Under the pieces are notes generated by a model. It saw only the letters and a program-made list of their open reading frames with translations. It ran no database searches and was not told where the DNA came from. Of a DNA stretch of 64,000 nt, positions 10,501-19,630 are shown piece after piece. A program made the translations under genes and the position numbers. This stretch comes from Butyribacter intestini. Lineage in GTDB: Bacteria > Bacillota > Clostridia > Lachnospirales > Lachnospiraceae. The stretch lies in NCBI GenBank assembly GCA_001414325.1, contig LLKB01000005.1:722912-786911 (forward strand), in the 5' to 3' direction. How positions within the stretch are numbered: the stretch's first letter is position 1; every line of letters starts with the position of its first letter.

Positions 10501-12770
10501 CTGTAGCCTGAGGCTTCATTTACCGTAAACTCCGCTGTTGCCTCTGCACTTTCCGTTTTTGCATAACTGTTTTCCTTTGCTTTTGCAGTTACCATGCAGG
10601 TATATTTTCCATAAAGTCCATATGCAAGTTTATCGACTGAATATGTAGGAGTATTATATGTATTTCCGTCTGCGTCATGAAGCTCCTCACCATTTAAAAA
10701 CCATGAATACGAAATATCATAACAGTCAGCATTATCACACTCAGCCTTTACCCCCATTGAAACAGGTTCACCGTCGTGCTTATAAAATGTATCATTTGTC
10801 GCATGGGAAACACTGAGATTGCTCTGTTTATCCCTGCCGTAATTATACACCCTGTAGATTTCCGTCTCTGAACCTCTGTGTGTTTCACTCTCCCCGTTGC
10901 GGTAAGCTTTTACATAATATCTATAGTTTGTTTCATCAGTATTTTTATGATCTTTTATCGTAAGAACATTTCCCGTTGTTCCCTCAATTTTTGTATTCTT
11001 ATAGCTCTTGCCGCCATCAAGAATATCATACCTGTACCATTCATAAACCAGTGTATAGTTTGAATTACACTTATATTTATTTGCGACAATTACCAGATCT
11101 TCTCCCTCTTTTAAATAAAAATCATTGTCGGAAGCACCAGAAGTATATACTTTTTCAATCTGCGGATCTTCCCATATCCTATAAGAATACTCATGAGTCT
11201 CACTATCTGATGCGTCATTTTCATTTGTGACAGTCATCTTTACAGAATACTTTGTGAAACTGTCAGCCGTCACATTAAGTTTATAAGAAGCCTCTGTTGC
11301 TCCGTCTATCATCTCCATTGTTGAATAATCTTTTCCCTGTTTAAACCATTGGAAGGAAGCCTTATAACCCGAATTTACTTTTACATCAAGTGAAAGCTCT
11401 GCCTCACTGTTTATAGGCTTATAAACAGGTACAGCGGAGTCTTCGTCTGTATCTGAAGTTTTATTAATCATAAATTTTTTCTTGTCTGTCAGATAATATG
11501 TAAGCGTTTTGGAAGTAATGTACTTTTTATCCTCACCAGTACCCTTGTACGCTTTAACCACACACCTGTAATCTCCAAAATCCTCTGATTTTATATTCTT
11601 TATCTCATACACGGCACTCTTGGCATCAGCAATATCTTCAAATGCATTTTCCTGACTGTTTAATTTCTGCCAGATATACTCTGCCTGATACCCTCTGTTT
11701 ATGCAGATGTCAGAATCAAGTACCACATCTTCACCAACTGCGGCATAAATATCATCACTCTTTAAACTCATATTTTCTGAAAATGGGCATTTTAAAAAAT
11801 TAAGAGTGACATATTTATAATCCGACTGATAGATAAGATCTTTATCATAACTATTATATGCATAATATAATGAAACTCTATATCTTGCTGTCTCATTTTT
11901 CTTTGCCTGAAATGCATATGTCTGGCTTTCACCCTCATATGCCGCAATATCCTTTTCAACACTCCACTTTTGTCTGCTTGTTGCATTATATTTTTCTATA
12001 CGGTACTTCTGCACTGTAATAGCATGATTTGTTGGAAAGTTTTTGTTTAATGTAAATCCAGGCAGTTTTAGATTGATGCTCTTGGATATCACATTATTGT
12101 TTGAACCTACAAGATTTCTCTCCTCGCTATCAAGCCCCGTAACCTCTGACACCGGATCTGTCCATGAAGTCACTTTCATAGTTATAGACTTATTTAATTC
12201 ACCGATACTATTACAAAAAATAACCTTAAACTCTGCCTCTTTTTCGTAAAAGTCAATATGCTCATGTAACGCTGTTGAAGTATTAAGGCTGTCTGTCGTA
12301 ACATCATCAATCTTTATACCATTTACACTCCAATTTGCCGTAAGTCTCAGTTTTGATTTGATGGCAAGCTTTGATGCATAAGCCACTTCCTCCTTAAGCT
12401 CTTTAGCCGTAAGCGTATCAACATCTTTATTTAAAGAAGCACTTATACTGCTGCCTGTCGCATTTGATACTGCAGAAATGCAGACATATTCAAATCCAAT
12501 ATTTCCACCTCTCTTAACAGACTGCTGTTTCTTGTACTTCGCATATGCAAGCATATCACTTCCGTTAGAAAAACCTTTTTTCACTTTGGTAATAAACTGG
12601 TACGAATACCCGTTTGAATCAACATCATCCGTACTCTGCACCGCCTGCACTGACACTTTATCTGCCGCACCGACATTAACACTACCCACCGGCATAAGAC
12701 TAATCACCATAGCTAATACCAGAATAAGCGACAATACCTTTACCCTTGATTTTTTGTTTTCTTCTTTCAA
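7542..12770 (-). CDS. Giant secreted protein with serial Ig-like domains and Lys-rich C-terminal repeats
   Basis: A 1742-residue exported protein. Residues 1-35 form a signal peptide (KKSRVKVLSLILVLAMVISL). The rest is a chain of roughly ten or more Ig-like beta-sandwich modules recognised by repeated YQWYK or YTWYKK strands and paired cysteines of the type YRCEVK and YTCMVT. A linker near 1545-1585 carries two copies of a Gly/Asn/Asp/Ser-rich unit containing TSGDNSNNGG, followed by strongly basic BIG2-like repeats (KKGVIKGKKKGKSTVTV, then DSKGKVKALKKGRAKI). There is no LPXTG motif; the basic tail could bind wall polymers by charge. The TTG start is supported by GGAGG 8 bases upstream; nearby ATG or GTG codons are out of frame. 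Likely an adhesin or structural surface protein, function unknown. Confidence 0.85.
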   Translation of the reverse strand: MKEENKKSRVKVLSLILVLAMVISLMPVGSVNVGAADKVSVQAVQSTDDVDSNGYSYQFITKVKKGFSNGSDMLAYAKYKKQQSVKRGGNIGFEYVCISAVSNATGSSISASLNKDVDTLTAKELKEEVAYASKLAIKSKLRLTANWSVNGIKIDDVTTDSLNTSTALHEHIDFYEKEAEFKVIFCNSIGELNKSITMKVTSWTDPVSEVTGLDSEERNLVGSNNNVISKSINLKLPGFTLNKNFPTNHAITVQKYRIEKYNATSRQKWSVEKDIAAYEGESQTYAFQAKKNETARYRVSLYYAYNSYDKDLIYQSDYKYVTLNFLKCPFSENMSLKSDDIYAAVGEDVVLDSDICINRGYQAEYIWQKLNSQENAFEDIADAKSAVYEIKNIKSEDFGDYRCVVKAYKGTGEDKKYITSKTLTYYLTDKKKFMINKTSDTDEDSAVPVYKPINSEAELSLDVKVNSGYKASFQWFKQGKDYSTMEMIDGATEASYKLNVTADSFTKYSVKMTVTNENDASDSETHEYSYRIWEDPQIEKVYTSGASDNDFYLKEGEDLVIVANKYKCNSNYTLVYEWYRYDILDGGKSYKNTKIEGTTGNVLTIKDHKNTDETNYRYYVKAYRNGESETHRGSETEIYRVYNYGRDKQSNLSVSHATNDTFYKHDGEPVSMGVKAECDNADCYDISYSWFLNGEELHDADGNTYNTPTYSVDKLAYGLYGKYTCMVTAKAKENSYAKTESAEATAEFTVNEASGYRVNSPSKTNVNGKNTGDTITLTANVSTVDDKEYPITYAWYKKVADPYDGNYGEYVKVGSAKDFTITLSKYDFTQYECYINDGLNSKATILDYFVNAPEDRFKLVSVTGNNTYKVMDGEKVTLEARAVIPDASDTITYQWYRNGGVIDGATDMNYTIDSVSENDINATFLCVATSKNTGKTAKYTFYLSRRNSISTSVHTGLSLSSGRTYKGTRNLGSKETIGVDLKTAGLSYDVEWTFTAESYVNGKKQMASKSVKLDEKNTVIAFDSLTEEQFGEYQLNIYKKGTSYAYTTYTFKITRYTGYFSAAPKGNYTTYYRKKGESVTFNIGVKTDLKDTVYYQWYKDGIAIFGQTNSSLTIENIDYDDYGRYYCAVRCGENSVQTTDIKLKTDTGLELEFDYYNAGTTYYYLTKALTDTAEFSVKASSKTGRQIAYRWFKSSTAEHNAISGAVYPELKIENIKADDYGSYICEVTDGVMTKYAYFGIRGVSDELKWESTGGDKYINAGECAEFQAKAVCAAGYNISYKWQRYNEAEKRYEDIASASDSSYKTDAITDFDFGYTRYKCIASTEISDIERIFYVYNADRFDFNGTADRTWIFDDEAAVYTTTLKNNTNDTPKYQWYKKDDNGNFIPVKGADKDIYIALAPAVTATKSSMTYRCEVKAGKEESYVTKTKDFTTTIYKRTYLKDTLPQAKADDGYSFYAYRVDGASKLKITFSEDTLFDKNINYCSLAVLDKNGNKTSYVGSELSGKTITVDGDEATFMLFSNVSSYPTYDFSKQGYKVTKIESVKAADGGKDNNTSGDNSNNGGKDDNNNTSGDNSNNGGNSGNNGSSGTKKVTKVKKKISIGLKESVSLYLKGAKYKTSKKKYVTVSKKGVIKGKKKGKSTVTVTTAKKIITYTVTVKAAPKKIKKVSPSKIKLKVKKTKKIKVTLPKNTASYKISFKSSNKKIVKVDSKGKVKALKKGRAKITIKTFNGKKKTIKVTVKK

Positions 12771-13098
12771 TTCACAATCCTCCCTGTAAAAAATTTATAA
12801 AACATCATTTAAATATCACTGTTCACATATATAATGCGAACAATATTCATAATATACACTATTTTACACATAAACTCAAATCAATTCAAAATAACTGCTG
12901 TCACTGATTACCATACAGTTTTGACCCCTGCACCAATATATGATATTATAAAGGATATATGTTTTTTGACAACTTATGTACTGTTACAGATGACAGTATA
13001 GCGAGAACGTGCCTACGGTACTATCTGTTATATTGGTTCAAGCAGCACGACATATCTTCCGACAAAAAACTAAAATTTACAAAAACGAAAGGAATACG
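12771..13098 (+). other. Divergent intergenic region with palindromic leader element
   Basis: Between the divergent Ig-protein and ABC genes there is no credible gene. The first half is AT-rich and probably holds both promoters. The second half, 12932-13037, is an inverted-repeat element described separately. A nominal open frame from 13009 in phase with the ABC gene is discarded because a good ribosome binding site lies just before 13099. Confidence 0.5.
12932..13037 (+). repeat. Palindromic intergenic element, copy 1
   Basis: The ends ACCAATATA and TATATTGGT are perfect inverted repeats, and inside them ACAGAT..AGTA pairs with TACT-ATCTGT. The core from about 12972 to 13030 (TTATGTACTG, CGTGCCTACGGTA) is clearly related to 45356-45412 although the outer arms differ. 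It lies in the probable 5' leader of the amino-acid ABC operon. It could be a structured RNA or a small non-autonomous mobile element. Confidence 0.5.
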
Positions 13099-14649
13099 AT
13101 GATGACCAGAAAGAAAAAAAATCTAATCAGCTATGTGGTATTCGCACTTGTCTGCGTTGCCATTATCATCGCTGGAATATGTTATAAAAACTATTCCAAT
13201 GAACAAAAAATCAAAAAAGCCGAAAAGAATGCTGTCACCTGTGTTGATGACTTAACAGGAAAGAAAATCGGTGTTCAAATCGGTACAACAGGTGACATAT
13301 ATGCATCTGATTACGAGGGTGACAAGAAGGGCACCGTTGTCGAGCGTTACAACAAAGGTACTGATGCCATCCAGGCACTCAAAGATGACAAGATAAACTG
13401 TGTTATCCTTGATGAACAGCCATCGCTTGCATATACTGAAAAAAACTCTGAACTTAAAATTCTAAAAGAAGAATTTGCCGTTGAGGACTATGCTATCTGT
13501 ATTGATAAGTCAAATACTGACTTAAAAAGCAAAATAAATGATGCCTTAAAGAAGCTTAAAGACGATGGCACTCTCGCAAATATAAAGAAAAACTATACCG
13601 GCAAAGACGAAGAAAAAGGAAAGTTTCCTTATAAAAAGAAAAATATCTCAGGTAAGAATGGTACATTGAAAGTCGGAACGAACGCTTCTTTCAAGCCTTA
13701 CGAATATTATGACAGCAATAAGATAACAGGTCTTGACATGGATATGATGCAGGCTGTCTGTGATGAGCTTGATATGAAACTCGAAATAGAGGACATGGAA
13801 TTTGACTCAATCATAGCTGCCGTTACATCAGGCAAAGTCGATGTCGGCTGTGCCGGAATGACCGTAACCAAAGACCGTCTTAAAAATGTTGATTTCACTG
13901 ACTCCTACACGACTGCAAAACAGGTAATAATCGTTAAGGATTACAATGCAGCAATAAAAGCACAGTCTTTATCACAGAGAATACATGACAACTTTGTTTC
14001 CGACCACAGATATAATTATCTTATAAAAGGTTTTTCAAACACAATCGTTATCACGATTTTTGCCGTTCTCATGGGAATCATACTCGGTGCCATCATTGCA
14101 CTTATCAGGACAACACATGACAACAACGGTACACTCCCTATCCCAAACCTTATATGTAAGATATATCTTACAGTTGTCCGTGGAACTCCTGCAATGGTAC
14201 AGCTTTTGATCTTCTACTATATAATACTTGTATCAGTCAATTCAAAGATACTTGTTGCCATTATAGCATTTGGTCTTAACTCAGCAGCATATGTTGCTGA
14301 AGTAATCCGTTCGGGTATAAATTCAATAGACAAGGGACAGTTTGAAGCCGGTCGAAGCCTTGGTCTTAACTACAGACAGACAATGACTTCTATCGTACTT
14401 CCACAGGCATTTAAAAATGCACTTCCTGCACTGTGCAATGAGTTTATAAGCCTTATAAAAGAAACTTCGATAAGTGGTTATATCGCCATCGTAGACCTCA
14501 CTAAAGCCGGTGACATTATCCGAAGCAATACATACGATGCGTTCCTGCCACTCATCACTGTTGCGATAATCTATCTCGTAATCGTTATTGCACTCACATC
14601 TGTTGCAAATGCACTTGAAAGGAGACTTAGAGCAAATGAACGACACTAA
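13099..14649 (+). CDS. Fused substrate-binding/permease protein of an amino-acid ABC transporter, binding domain apparently circularly permuted
   Basis: A 516-residue protein: membrane anchor at about 9-28, extracytoplasmic binding region at about 45-280, then a BPD_transp_1 permease (about 310-510) with the coupling EAA loop around [14 protein letters not shown]. In ordinary SBP_bac_3 proteins the order is N-lobe start (LKVGTNASF..), hinge, second lobe (DLKGKKVGVQ..), then the C-terminal helix. Here [15 protein letters not shown] is at 51-65 and the C-terminal helix-like [18 protein letters not shown] at about 149-166, both before [17 protein letters not shown] at about 188. The N-lobe half then runs into the permease. 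One binding domain's worth of sequence is therefore present in swapped order. ATG 13099 follows AAAGGA. The ATPase gene overlaps its end by 14 bases. Confidence 0.88.
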   Translation: MMTRKKKNLISYVVFALVCVAIIIAGICYKNYSNEQKIKKAEKNAVTCVDDLTGKKIGVQIGTTGDIYASDYEGDKKGTVVERYNKGTDAIQALKDDKINCVILDEQPSLAYTEKNSELKILKEEFAVEDYAICIDKSNTDLKSKINDALKKLKDDGTLANIKKNYTGKDEEKGKFPYKKKNISGKNGTLKVGTNASFKPYEYYDSNKITGLDMDMMQAVCDELDMKLEIEDMEFDSIIAAVTSGKVDVGCAGMTVTKDRLKNVDFTDSYTTAKQVIIVKDYNAAIKAQSLSQRIHDNFVSDHRYNYLIKGFSNTIVITIFAVLMGIILGAIIALIRTTHDNNGTLPIPNLICKIYLTVVRGTPAMVQLLIFYYIILVSVNSKILVAIIAFGLNSAAYVAEVIRSGINSIDKGQFEAGRSLGLNYRQTMTSIVLPQAFKNALPALCNEFISLIKETSISGYIAIVDLTKAGDIIRSNTYDAFLPLITVAIIYLVIVIALTSVANALERRLRANERH

Positions 14650-15394
14650 TATAAATACTGATACAACTCCATTGATAGAAGTAGATAAACTTTATAAATC
14701 ATTTGGTAAACATGAAGTTTTAAAAGGAATATCAACAACAATAAATAAAGGTGATGTCGTTGCCATCATTGGTCCGTCAGGCTGCGGTAAATCAACATTT
14801 CTTCGTTCCTTAAATCTTCTTGAAGATACGACTGACGGACATATATTATTTGAAGGAACCGATATAACCGATGATTCAGTCGATATAAACACGATAAGGG
14901 AAAAAATCGGTATGGTATTCCAGCAGTTCAACCTCTTTGAAAACATGACAGTTCTTGAAAATATAATGCTCGCACCTGTCAAGAGAAATAAAATGACAAA
15001 AGATGAAGCTGCTGCAAAAGCAAGAGAACTTCTAGGAAGAATAGGACTTGAAGATAAAGAAAATGCTTATCCTTCTACTTTGTCAGGAGGTCAGAAGCAG
15101 CGTATCGCAATCGTGCGTGCACTTGCGATGAACCCCGATGTAATGCTTTTTGATGAACCTACATCGGCACTTGACCCTGAAATGGTCGGCGAGGTACTTG
15201 AACTTATCAAAGAACTTGCCAAAGACGGCATGACAATGGTTATCGTTACACATGAGATGGGATTTGCAAGAGAAGTCGCAAACAGGGTAATGTTCTTTAA
15301 TGATGGTGTCATAACTGAAGAAAATGAACCTAATGAACTTTTCGGAAATCCACAAAATGCACGACTCAAAGAGTTCTTATCAAAAGTTTTATAG
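14636..15394 (+). CDS. Amino-acid ABC transporter ATP-binding protein (GlnQ-like)
   Basis: A 252-residue polar-amino-acid transporter ATPase with Walker [10 protein letters not shown]-loop VFQQFNLF, signature LSGGQKQR, Walker [13 protein letters not shown] and H-loop VTHEMG. The start is the ATG at 14636, inside the last codons of the fused binding/permease gene (14-base overlap), with GGAG about 12 bases upstream, so translation is probably coupled. It energises the transporter encoded by 13099-14649. It ends 75 bases before a strong terminator. Confidence 0.93.
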   Translation: MNDTNINTDTTPLIEVDKLYKSFGKHEVLKGISTTINKGDVVAIIGPSGCGKSTFLRSLNLLEDTTDGHILFEGTDITDDSVDINTIREKIGMVFQQFNLFENMTVLENIMLAPVKRNKMTKDEAAAKARELLGRIGLEDKENAYPSTLSGGQKQRIAIVRALAMNPDVMLFDEPTSALDPEMVGEVLELIKELAKDGMTMVIVTHEMGFAREVANRVMFFNDGVITEENEPNELFGNPQNARLKEFLSKVL

Positions 15395-15468
15395 GCTTTA
15401 GATTGCAATTTAACTCTATCAAGAAAGTTTCCCACTTCTATTTTGCTTAGAGAACAAACTGATTGACT

Positions 15469-15500
15469 AAAAGGCACGGTATATACTGTGCCTTTTATTT
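15469..15500 (+). terminator. Rho-independent terminator of the amino-acid ABC operon
   Basis: AAAAGGCAC and GTGCCTTTT form a near-perfect stem with the inner GTATATAC also self-complementary, followed by ATTTTATATATTTT. It lies 75 bases after the ATPase stop codon. Confidence 0.88.
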
Positions 15501-15977
15501 TATATATTTTTCTATTATACATTAACAGCTCCTATAAGCAAGCCGCAGTCAATCTTTTGATAACCTCTTTGACATACTCCTCTGGTTTAGATGTTTGTCA
15601 ATATGTGATTTTTTATTGTCAGGGAAGTTTTTTCTGATATACTGTGATTGCCGTTAATAGTGTTGTGAGAAAACGGCATAGCGTACCACGAATATCCGCC
15701 TGAATTTGCTCCAATAACTTGACACCTATGTCACTTGCTATTATTATTACTATGTTATAGTGCAGTTTTTTACTGTCGATTTTACTATGGGATGAACAGT
15801 AATGTTTTGTGGGTTTATTCTTTTTAAATCATAAATCAATTACTATCTGCATATATAACATAATCGGTTTTCGTAATATACATATAAGTTAAAGGCATAT
15901 AACAATATCTTACAGTATATATTTTACAAAAACCGAAAATAAACATATATAACATTTATATAGGAAAGGATTTTTTG
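15501..15977 (+). other. Gene-free stretch upstream of the small exporter gene
   Basis: No convincing gene is present. A TTGACA-like -35 sequence occurs near 15719 within GACACCTATGTC, and separated copies of CGGTTTT and AAAACCG (about 15866 and 15933) could pair across the leader of the downstream gene. On the minus strand 15533-15592 reads as about 18 coding-like residues ending in a stop, possibly a gene relic, but this is too short to assign. Confidence 0.35.
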
Positions 15978-16451
15978 ATGCACTTTATTATTGTTTTTTT
16001 TATTTCGATGTTTCCGCTCATTGAACTCAGAGGAGCTATTCCATATGCAGTTGCACAGGGACTTCCTCTTGTTCCGTCTTACATTATAGCTATTATTGGA
16101 AATATGCTTCCTGTCCCTGTTATTTTTCTTTTTGCAAGGAAAGTTCTTGAGTGGGGGGCTGACAAGCCGGTTATCGGTGGTTTCTTTACTTTTTGTATCG
16201 AAAAAGGAGATAAGGGCGGCAAAAAACTTCAGGAAACGGCAGGTAAGGGACTTTTTATAGCACTATTGCTTTTTGTTGGTATTCCACTTCCGGGCACGGG
16301 GGCATGGACGGGGACTCTCGCCGCAAGTTTTCTCGATATGGATTTTAAGTCTAGTGTCATCGCTGTTATGCTCGGTGTTATGCTTGCAGGTGTCATTATG
16401 GGACTTGCTTCTGCCGGAGTGTTTGGTGCAATAAGTGCATTGATATTATGA
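15978..16451 (+). CDS. Small multidrug-export family membrane protein (COG2426)
   Basis: A 157-residue protein with four or five hydrophobic segments that fits the Sm_multidrug_ex family: it begins with FISMFPLIELRGAIPYA, has a middle basic loop EKGDKGGKK, and carries the PLPGTGAWTG motif characteristic of the family near residues 101-110. Family members are small inner-membrane proteins annotated as putative exporters; the substrate is unknown. ATG 15978 is preferred over the TTG just before it because AGGAAAGGA lies 7 bases upstream. It appears monocistronic. Confidence 0.85.
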   Translation: MHFIIVFFISMFPLIELRGAIPYAVAQGLPLVPSYIIAIIGNMLPVPVIFLFARKVLEWGADKPVIGGFFTFCIEKGDKGGKKLQETAGKGLFIALLLFVGIPLPGTGAWTGTLAASFLDMDFKSSVIAVMLGVMLAGVIMGLASAGVFGAISALIL

Positions 16452-16542
16452 TATAAAAATTTAAGCGGATATTTATGTTCTGCTCTGCCATTCGCCTGAT
16501 AATGTTAAAAAAAGTCATTTACAAGTTTTTCAAAAAAGTATA

Positions 16543-16596
16543 GTATTAGAAGTACCGTATAGCAAATAGGAAAATGGACTTGTACCCTTCTAATAC
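16543..16596 (+). promoter_or_regulatory. Inverted repeat in the leader of the DUF3783 gene
   Basis: GTATTAGAAG at 16543-16552 and CTTCTAATAC at 16587-16596 are perfect complements spanning a 34-base loop. The element ends about 29 bases before the start codon, so it could be a leader hairpin or an operator. Confidence 0.45.
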
Positions 16597-16624
16597 GATT
16601 TTTATAATGAAAGGATTTAAGAAG

Positions 16625-16996
16625 ATGGCAAAATTACTTCTTATAAATATTAGCGACCCCAAAAGCATAAGCAGACTTGTTTCTCCAATGAATGTTCATG
16701 TCGAAACAGTCTCTCCTGCTTTTTTTAACGAAACACTTGAAAGGCTTGCTTCAACAAATTTATCAAAAAAGGAAAATATCGCTGATTTAACTTTATCAGG
16801 CGATTCTGCATTTTTTAAAGAAAGTCTTATTATTTTTTGTGATGTTCCCGATAAAAAATTTGACAAAATTCTTTTTAAGCTGCGTCAGGCAAAGATTTCC
16901 GTCGATTATAAGGCTGTGCTTACAAATACAAGTTCAAAATGGAGTGTAAAAAGACTTTTCATTGAACTGGAACGCGAGCATAAATCCCTGCAATAA
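16625..16996 (+). CDS. DUF3783-like protein
   Basis: A 123-residue soluble protein. The N-terminus KLLLINISDPK and the C-terminal half, in which VDYKAVLTNTSSKW precedes SVKRLFIELEREHK, match the small DUF3783 family found in clostridia, whose function is unknown. The start is placed at the ATG with AAGGA 9 bases upstream; an in-frame ATG at 16607 has no ribosome binding site. It stands alone between the exporter gene and a decayed HTH gene. Confidence 0.75.
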   Translation: MAKLLLINISDPKSISRLVSPMNVHVETVSPAFFNETLERLASTNLSKKENIADLTLSGDSAFFKESLIIFCDVPDKKFDKILFKLRQAKISVDYKAVLTNTSSKWSVKRLFIELEREHKSLQ

Positions 16997-17050
16997 AAGC
17001 AAAATCCTACATACTTACCACCAGTACCAATTACCGTGGAGAATAAACAA

Positions 17051-17350
17051 ATGAAATATACAGAATTAAATGTAATCAAACTTTTGCAAATGCAGGCATT
17101 GACCCGGTCTACGGTTACCAGATTTTTAACGGCACAAAAAAGAATCCATCAAGAGATTTATTGCTTCTTCTTGCCTTTTCATTTCCACTAAGCATTGATG
17201 AGACAAGGCATCTTCTGTACTACGGACACTGCAAGGACCTGTATGCACGAAACAGGCGTGATGCCTATATTATGTTCTCGCTTCACAATAAATATCCTCT
17301 TATTAAAACGAATATATACCTTGCGAAAAACGATTTAAAACCGATTTATG
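17051..17350 (+). pseudogene. Decayed HTH (XRE-type) regulator gene
   Basis: A start region (ATG 17051 with GGAG 9 bases upstream) encodes MKYTELNVIKLL and then runs into a different frame. From about 17073 the second frame reads AGIDPVYGYQIFNG, then LLLLAFSFPLS, LYARNRRDAYIMFSLHN and IKTNIYL. This C-terminal part resembles the small XRE-type HTH proteins common in Lachnospiraceae, where the GYQIF-G-K-PSRD block belongs to the recognition region. The first helices are missing and the frame is broken. The 3' end is overwritten by the C-terminal codons of the opposite-strand gene at 17303, so two deletions or a rearrangement meet here. Confidence 0.65.
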
Positions 17351-18436
17351 ATATATCATATAAGAACCACTCTGTGCACCGTACAATTCAACCCTTGAGA
17401 CATCATCAAAAATAATATCGTCTGTCTTAACAGCATTGTCAGGCAATTTGATATTTATATCAACCTCAAATGACATTCCAGTCTTTTTATCAGTATAATC
17501 GACCATCGCCATTCCGACCCTGTTCGCAATATATTCATCACTGCCATCACTGCTCTCTATAAGACAGTCCTCCGGACTTCCGTTAATCGTACTCTTTCTG
17601 ATATTAAATTCATCTTTTGAAACCGCTCTGCCATCATAAAGTTTTTTTACTTCCGACAGACTTAACGGCTCAATCTTCTCTCCTAACGACAGAGCTTTAT
17701 TTATCCAGTAATGAGAATCCTGAACTTTTATCTCAACATTTTCTGTATTTCCATCACTATTTTTTAATCTGATGATTATATTATTGTAAAAAATGTACTG
17801 ATTATATGTATTTCTATCCATATATATAACCATCGTATCATCAGACTTTCCATCCATTGCGGCATATGCTTTCTCTGAGACTTCCATACCGCTTGCACTT
17901 ATAAGCTTTTTAGCTTCTCCCCAGGTCGTTGTCCCAACTGCCGTACCTTTGCTGTCCATGATACTTTCAACAGTCATACCGTCATCAGGCTCGACAGCTA
18001 TCCAGCCCAAATCCCATACAGACTTTCCGCCTATTGAAAACCTGTTTTTACTTTTGCTCCTGACCTGCGTTTCTGCATCAGGATAATCCTTTTTGTTTGC
18101 AAAATAAACACCTGTCAGTTTGCATTTGGCGTTTTGTGCACCAATCTCAAAATCCGTTGTGTCACTGTCCTGTACCGGATATGGTGTGACTAGCGGAGTT
18201 GCAATCGGTTCTGCAGCCGGGGTCTCCGTTGGTGTTATCGTCGGCTCAATCGTTGCCGCTGTTGCAGTTGTTACTGCATCACCCGTTGCAATTTCACTTT
18301 CCCCGCTCTGTGCTGCCGCACTTTTACTCTCCGCCTGATAATCTGCTGCCATGCCTGTGCTCTGTCCAAAGCAGCTAAAAATCATAACAAGTGCGAGCAG
18401 GTAGACCGTCAGCTTTCTTCTTTTTTTCCTGTTCAT
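17303..18436 (-). CDS. Secreted Thr/Pro-linker protein, C-terminus possibly truncated
   Basis: A 377-residue exported protein. The signal peptide ends around CFGQSTGMAA (residue about 31), followed by a low-complexity linker (about 45-90) rich in Thr, Ala and Pro with repeated TPxxTP units. The globular part (about 95-355) matches no family I recognise. The last roughly 15-20 codons run antisense through the decayed HTH gene, so the natural C-terminus may have been lost and replaced by read-through sequence ending in FSQGIYSF. The linker style is shared with the secreted proteins at 27081 and 59353. Confidence 0.7.
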   Translation of the reverse strand: MNRKKRRKLTVYLLALVMIFSCFGQSTGMAADYQAESKSAAAQSGESEIATGDAVTTATAATIEPTITPTETPAAEPIATPLVTPYPVQDSDTTDFEIGAQNAKCKLTGVYFANKKDYPDAETQVRSKSKNRFSIGGKSVWDLGWIAVEPDDGMTVESIMDSKGTAVGTTTWGEAKKLISASGMEVSEKAYAAMDGKSDDTMVIYMDRNTYNQYIFYNNIIIRLKNSDGNTENVEIKVQDSHYWINKALSLGEKIEPLSLSEVKKLYDGRAVSKDEFNIRKSTINGSPEDCLIESSDGSDEYIANRVGMAMVDYTDKKTGMSFEVDINIKLPDNAVKTDDIIFDDVSRVELYGAQSGSYMIYHKSVLNRFSQGIYSF

Positions 18437-18607
18437 ATGCTCTCCTCCGTTTTTAATATAATTTGTCTCATATCAGATTTTTATATTTTTATTCGTATTT
18501 AAAACCTGATAAGTATCTGTTATATGTTCAGTACATACAAAATATTTGCTTGACCTTTGACTTTTTCCTTAGAACACTATCTGCTTTTGTCCCTGACCCC
18601 ATAATAA

Positions 18608-18651
18608 TAAAAATACCGCGGCTCGTCAAATACGATACCGCAGTATTTTTG
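18608..18651 (-). terminator. Terminator of the sigma/anti-sigma operon
   Basis: AAAATACCGCGG and CCGCAGTATTTT form a 12-bp stem with one mismatch around a 16-base loop. On the minus strand the stem is followed by TTTTTATTATTAT. It lies about 30 bases after the stop codon at 18683. Confidence 0.85.
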
Positions 18652-18682
18652 TTTCCACAATATTTTTATTTCTATACTATTT

Positions 18683-19630
18683 TTATTGCAGCTCAAAGGT
18701 TGTAAACTCGTCTTTTTCATCTGCAAGTTGCTTTATTTTCTCATCAGTTTTTTTGCCTGAATATGCTTCTTTATATGTCATAGCCTTTTTCTTCACGGCA
18801 ATATCCGCTTTCTCCGATGTTCCATCTTTATATGTGATTTTGCAAGTCATAACAAGATTATCAAGTACATCATTCATGCCTTGAACTCTCTCATCTAATT
18901 TTTTTTCATCCTCACCATCTGAATTCCAGATTTTATCATATATTTTGTCGGACACTTTTTTTCTGTCACAAAGATATATATACACTTTTTTCTGGTCTTT
19001 TGCAGATATTGTAAAGGAAGAATATTCTTTTTCCAACATTTTAGTCTTTGAATCTTCCATTTCTATTTTAACACCACCATAATTTTTATTCTGTGCCACA
19101 CCTTTATACTCCGTTCCATCCAGCACATATTGTTTCCCATCCGGCTGAACAACTCTAAAACTTCCATGATTCAGAGAATATGTGACAGTGTCTATCTGTC
19201 TGCCCTCACAAACTATCGGAGATTGAATCTGATAACCGATTTCATTTGTAGTTTCTGTTCCACTCCATCCACTTGAAGCCATATCTTTCTGAGTAATAAC
19301 AGCAGTTTCCTTTCCCCTTTCTAACTTCTGTACTTCTGCTGCCTTTACTTTTACTGAAAAACCATTTTTAATATCTTCTGTTTTTCCCGTTGCAGAATTA
19401 TCAGACCCCGATGATAACATATGCGTGCCTATAATTTTTTCTGTGACATTTCCATATGAAATCCCAATGACCAATGCGGCACAAGCTGCCAATGCAACTA
19501 CAGGTTTTAAAATTTTTTTCTGTTTCCTCATAACACAATCCTCCATTTCAAATCTAATCTTCGTTTCATTGTCTTTAATATTTGGAATAAGGGCTTTTTT
19601 TAACATTTGATCCAGTTCTTTATCCTCCAT
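18683..19630 (-). CDS. Probable anti-sigma factor (membrane protein, DUF4179-like)
   Basis: A 315-residue protein with a short cytoplasmic N-terminus (about 1-40), one membrane segment (VVALAACAALVIGISYG, about 43-60) and a large extracytoplasmic domain. This topology, and its position directly behind an ECF sigma gene with an 11-base overlap, fit an anti-sigma factor that holds the sigma at the membrane and releases it on an external signal. The extracytoplasmic region resembles the DUF4179 proteins seen in such pairs. The signal is unknown. Confidence 0.8.
   Translation of the reverse strand: MEDKELDQMLKKALIPNIKDNETKIRFEMEDCVMRKQKKILKPVVALAACAALVIGISYGNVTEKIIGTHMLSSGSDNSATGKTEDIKNGFSVKVKAAEVQKLERGKETAVITQKDMASSGWSGTETTNEIGYQIQSPIVCEGRQIDTVTYSLNHGSFRVVQPDGKQYVLDGTEYKGVAQNKNYGGVKIEMEDSKTKMLEKEYSSFTISAKDQKKVYIYLCDRKKVSDKIYDKIWNSDGEDEKKLDERVQGMNDVLDNLVMTCKITYKDGTSEKADIAVKKKAMTYKEAYSGKKTDEKIKQLADEKDEFTTFELQ

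Noticed and set aside
12972-13030. Known riboswitch or T-box in front of the amino-acid ABC operon
   Set aside because: No T-box, glycine, lysine or SAM riboswitch consensus is recognisable; the related copy at 45.3 kb lies before a gene of other function.
15533-15592. Minus-strand run of coding-like residues (KPEEYVKEVIKRL) ending in a stop
   Set aside because: Only about 18 residues before an upstream stop; may be a gene relic but too short to assign.
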